From: Chondrus crispus
Taxonomy: Eukaryota > Rhodophyta > Florideophyceae > Gigartinales > Gigartinaceae
Direction of reading: 5' to 3'
Length of the DNA stretch: 64,000 nucleotides
Assembly (NCBI RefSeq): GCF_000350225.1
Contig: NW_005179250.1
Location: forward strand, 327,811-391,810
Shown: positions 61,441 through 64,000 of the stretch, in pieces
Layout of the letters: each line of letters starts with the position of its first letter
Numbering within the stretch: position 1 is the stretch's first letter
The notes under the pieces: generated by a model
Told to the model about the DNA's origin: nothing
Seen by the model: the letters and a program-made list of their open reading frames with translations, nothing else
Databases searched by the model: none
Translations under genes and position numbers: made by a program

Positions 61441-62298
61441 TGTGTTGGAACGACCCTGAAGTGATAGTTTTTACAGTCGTGCATCTAATGTATCGTTCTA
61501 AGTAGCATCTAACTTTACCACTCACCAACGTTGAGGGCCGCAGCCTGCAACCGCAATTGTGTTCAAGTTAAAAATCGCGTTGCAAAACCGACTCAACAAA
61601 GTAAGTCACTCCGTTCATTTTATTAACGCTGCACACCACCAAACCGTGTGATGAGTTTAGTACTAAACCAAGGAAATGGGTCTCGAGGGATGTAGGCAGT
61701 CTCGAGAGTGCTGAGACGAACTTAAAAGGATGATATCAAATCGACATTTGGCCGGTAAAGCTCGTGGTCAGATTTAATTTTATTTTTAATAACGGGTTTA
61801 TGCCATTTGCTGGCCCCAAAGTCAGGAGGTATGTCCATCAATCTTGATTTTGGAATAAAAAGGGCAGATTTTCGCTTGTTTTGCTTTTGATGTGACTGTT
61901 CAGTTTGGCCACACCATACTTGTACAGTCACTCCTGCCAATAGTACTCCCCCGATAGTAGTAAACCCCTCAGTATGAGTGCTACACGTCTTTCTCGAAAG
62001 AAAACGTGTGATTTTAGATGCTATAGACAGGTCATCTGGATATGGATATAGTGTTGTGCATTTGCAAATCACATTGAATATTTATCAAAATTTTGAAGTA
62101 ACACAATTTTTGATATATGGAAGGATAGTTGTCACAGAACACGTAGCCAACAGGTAGGTGCTGTGCGATCGACTCCCGATTTGCTATCCTCAGCTGTGGT
62201 GCTAGCATCGAAAAGAGTTTGCATAGCGCATGCGCTCCCAGGTAGCAGCCTATGACACCCCCTTGACCATTTCCGATCTACCCAATTCCACCTAAGCC
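61441..62298. other. No gene recognised
   Basis: AT-rich sequence before the pogo-like transposase. I could not define its left inverted repeat. Confidence 0.3.
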
Positions 62299-63747
62299 AT
62301 GGTAGAACGCGTTCGCCTAACCATCGCTCAGCAAAAAGAGCTGCGAGCTGAGTATGATCTTCACCGACGCAATGAGAAACGCTACGATCAGCGTTCCGTT
62401 GGAGAATGGGCAAGACGTTCCTTTAAACTCAACAAACCTTTTCCACAGTCTACTATATCGCGCATAGTCAAGATGTGCAACAACGTGGAAGCCAACCAGT
62501 CACCAAATTCCAAATCTCATCGAAGCCCTACGTATTCAAGCTTTGATGACGCTCTGGCTGTATAGATCTGCCACTGTTCGGGCCAAAATATCGCCCTCTC
62601 CAATAATATCATCAATCAGAAGGCCACAAGTCTTTGGAAATTGACTACGGAGGATGAGGCAGCTTCTAAACTCTGTTTTTCAACGGCTGGCTTCATAAGT
62701 TCAAGAAAAGGCATGGCTTTTTGACAAATATCGTATCATGGCGAGGAAGCATGCGTAGCTTTCAGTGATACTGAGAGAGCACTGCCTCTCATCAGGATGA
62801 TGCTTAAAAACTACAACTTGGATGACATTTATAACGCAGAAGAATTCGGTTTGCAGTACGGACTGGCACCAAACAAGACTATTGCTGCCACACAGCTTCG
62901 TGACATTAAAAAACACAAAGCCAGAATCACCTGCTTGTCTTGCTGCAACGCCAGCGGAAGGGATTCAATGCCGTTGAGGAAAATTGGAAACGCGCGATCG
63001 CCGCGTGAATTTAGGGGAAAAGTGGGAAGGAGCTTGCATTCGACTACAGAAATAAAGCCAAGGCTTGGATGACAAGGGCACTTTTTTTTGGGTGGCTGTA
63101 ATTATTCAATTCGAGGATGACTCGGAAAAGGAGGAAAGCTATTCTGTTGTTGGACAATTTCTCAGCACATGGAGCTAAGACAGACATGGAAACACAGAGC
63201 TTGTCCAATACGAAGATTATTTTCCTTCGTCCGAATTCCACATCCGTCATGCAGTCATGCGATGCTGGAATTATCGATGCTCTAAAGGGTCCTTACGGGT
63301 AATTGAAAATGGGAAGAGCTCTTGACTTTATTGATATGGGAGAGAGGAATATATACAAGGTTGATGTGATAGAGGATGCGTTGGATATGACAAGCATGGG
63401 GAGAAATGGATAGTAGAGTTATTTGAAACTGGTGGAGTCACACTAAAGTCGTAGGTGAGGACGTCGATGCGAGCGTTGAAATGATGATGTAGCCGGATCG
63501 TCGCGAACTTGATGTTGAAATTGATCATGTTGTACAGGATAGGAGCGAGCGAATGCGAGTTGAGTATCTTCTTCGTCATGACTCAGAAATGGACTCTACA
63601 GAGCCAGTCACCGACCGCGATCTACTTGCTTTCATCTCTGGCCCAGAAGATGATTTGGTGAACACGGACGAGGAGGGCGATGAGATGTGTTTTTGCCTCC
63701 CCTTCGTGAGCAGTTGCGCATTTTGGCTTCTGCTCATGTCATTATGA
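62299..63747 (+). pseudogene. pogo/Tigger-like (CENP-B type) DDE transposase, decayed
   Basis: The N-terminal ORF (62299-62565) is a CENP-B/Psq-type helix-turn-helix (LTIAQQKELRAEYDLH, SVGEWARRSFKL, PQSTISRIVKM). The 62797-63072 part carries DIYNAEEFGLQYGLAPNKTI, where the first catalytic Asp of the usual N-DETGL is Glu, and then KARITCLSCCNASGRDSMPL. The 63117-63302 part, in another frame, has ILLLDNFSAHGA (second Asp) and STSVMQSCDAGIIDALK (third Asp). The C-terminal acidic frame ends at 63747. Frame changes and the changed Asp mark it as inactive. Confidence 0.82.
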
Positions 63748-64000
63748 GCAATTATGACACCTCTGGGGGGGGTTCTGCGGGGGTTGGAATAGGTGCAACG
63801 AGGATTGAGACGTCAAGTGAAGGATGAATTACGTCAAACGAAAATCAGCGATTTTTTAGGACAAAGTTATGATAACCGCGCCTCCCGTAATGATAACCTC
63901 TGTGTATGGGCATTGTTGTCCTATACGAACGGCACTCTTATTCGGAGGTGACACTGTATCTGCACTCGTAGGCAGGAGACAACCCTTACTGTACGGTACA
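63748..64000. other. No gene recognised; window end
   Basis: Downstream of the pogo-like remnant. It ends with TTACTGTACGGTACA, another TACTGTA motif. Confidence 0.3.

Overview
The window is eukaryotic nuclear DNA made mostly of transposable elements, with a few host-like genes and gene fragments between them. There are no bacterial operons, ribosome binding sites or recognisable rRNA/tRNA genes. The host is probably a photosynthetic eukaryote, perhaps a red alga. The hints are a fragment of an Mfd-type (transcription-repair coupling) helicase, which in eukaryotes I know only from plastid-bearing lineages, one very short GT-AG intron, and several chromodomain Ty3/gypsy families. This is an inference and the species is not identified.

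Layout. 1-550 and 12420-13673 are the two halves of a decayed Ty1/copia pol gene (+ strand), split by an 11.9-kb Ty3/gypsy element (555-12419, - strand, 5-bp duplication ACCAT). 13674-18735 is mostly anonymous, with one small secreted-protein gene (15006-15419, -) and a cluster of palindromes. 18736-21360 is an apparently intact PIF/Harbinger DNA transposon carrying a transposase and a Myb/SANT-like partner in convergent orientation. 22326-27474 is a compact 5.1-kb Ty3/gypsy element (- strand, duplication GTGAG) whose pol has one nonsense codon. 27653-31822 holds decayed ORFs, including a DNA-methyltransferase-like gene, and a pair of near-perfect palindromes. 32380-33563 is a mosaic of three unrelated host-gene fragments (protein disulfide isomerase, Mfd helicase, HECT ubiquitin ligase). 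36254-37137 is an intron-containing gene with two later in-frame stops. 37571-40440 is the 3' end of a third large LTR element. 42340-54451 is a 12.1-kb Ty3/gypsy element (+ strand) with gag, pro and pol in three frames. 55607-58570 is a decayed Ty1/copia element (- strand). 59936-60967 is another LTR of the third family, inverted. 62299-63747 is a decayed pogo/Tigger-like transposase.

Main observation. Both 12-kb GC-rich Ty3/gypsy elements, and the truncated third one, carry a long ORF on the strand opposite gag-pol, between the end of pol and the 3' LTR. The three antisense products share motifs in the same order, with near-identical spacing in two of them (FER-K/R-MR, YFG, FL-T/S-EW, DW, G-D/N-F/W-V), so they look like one protein family kept across different element families. 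I recognise no domain in it. The compact 22-27 kb element lacks it.

The 42-54 kb element also has a textbook -1 ribosomal frameshift signal at the gag stop: A AAA AAC, an 8-nt spacer that includes the stop codon, then a 7-bp stem-loop.
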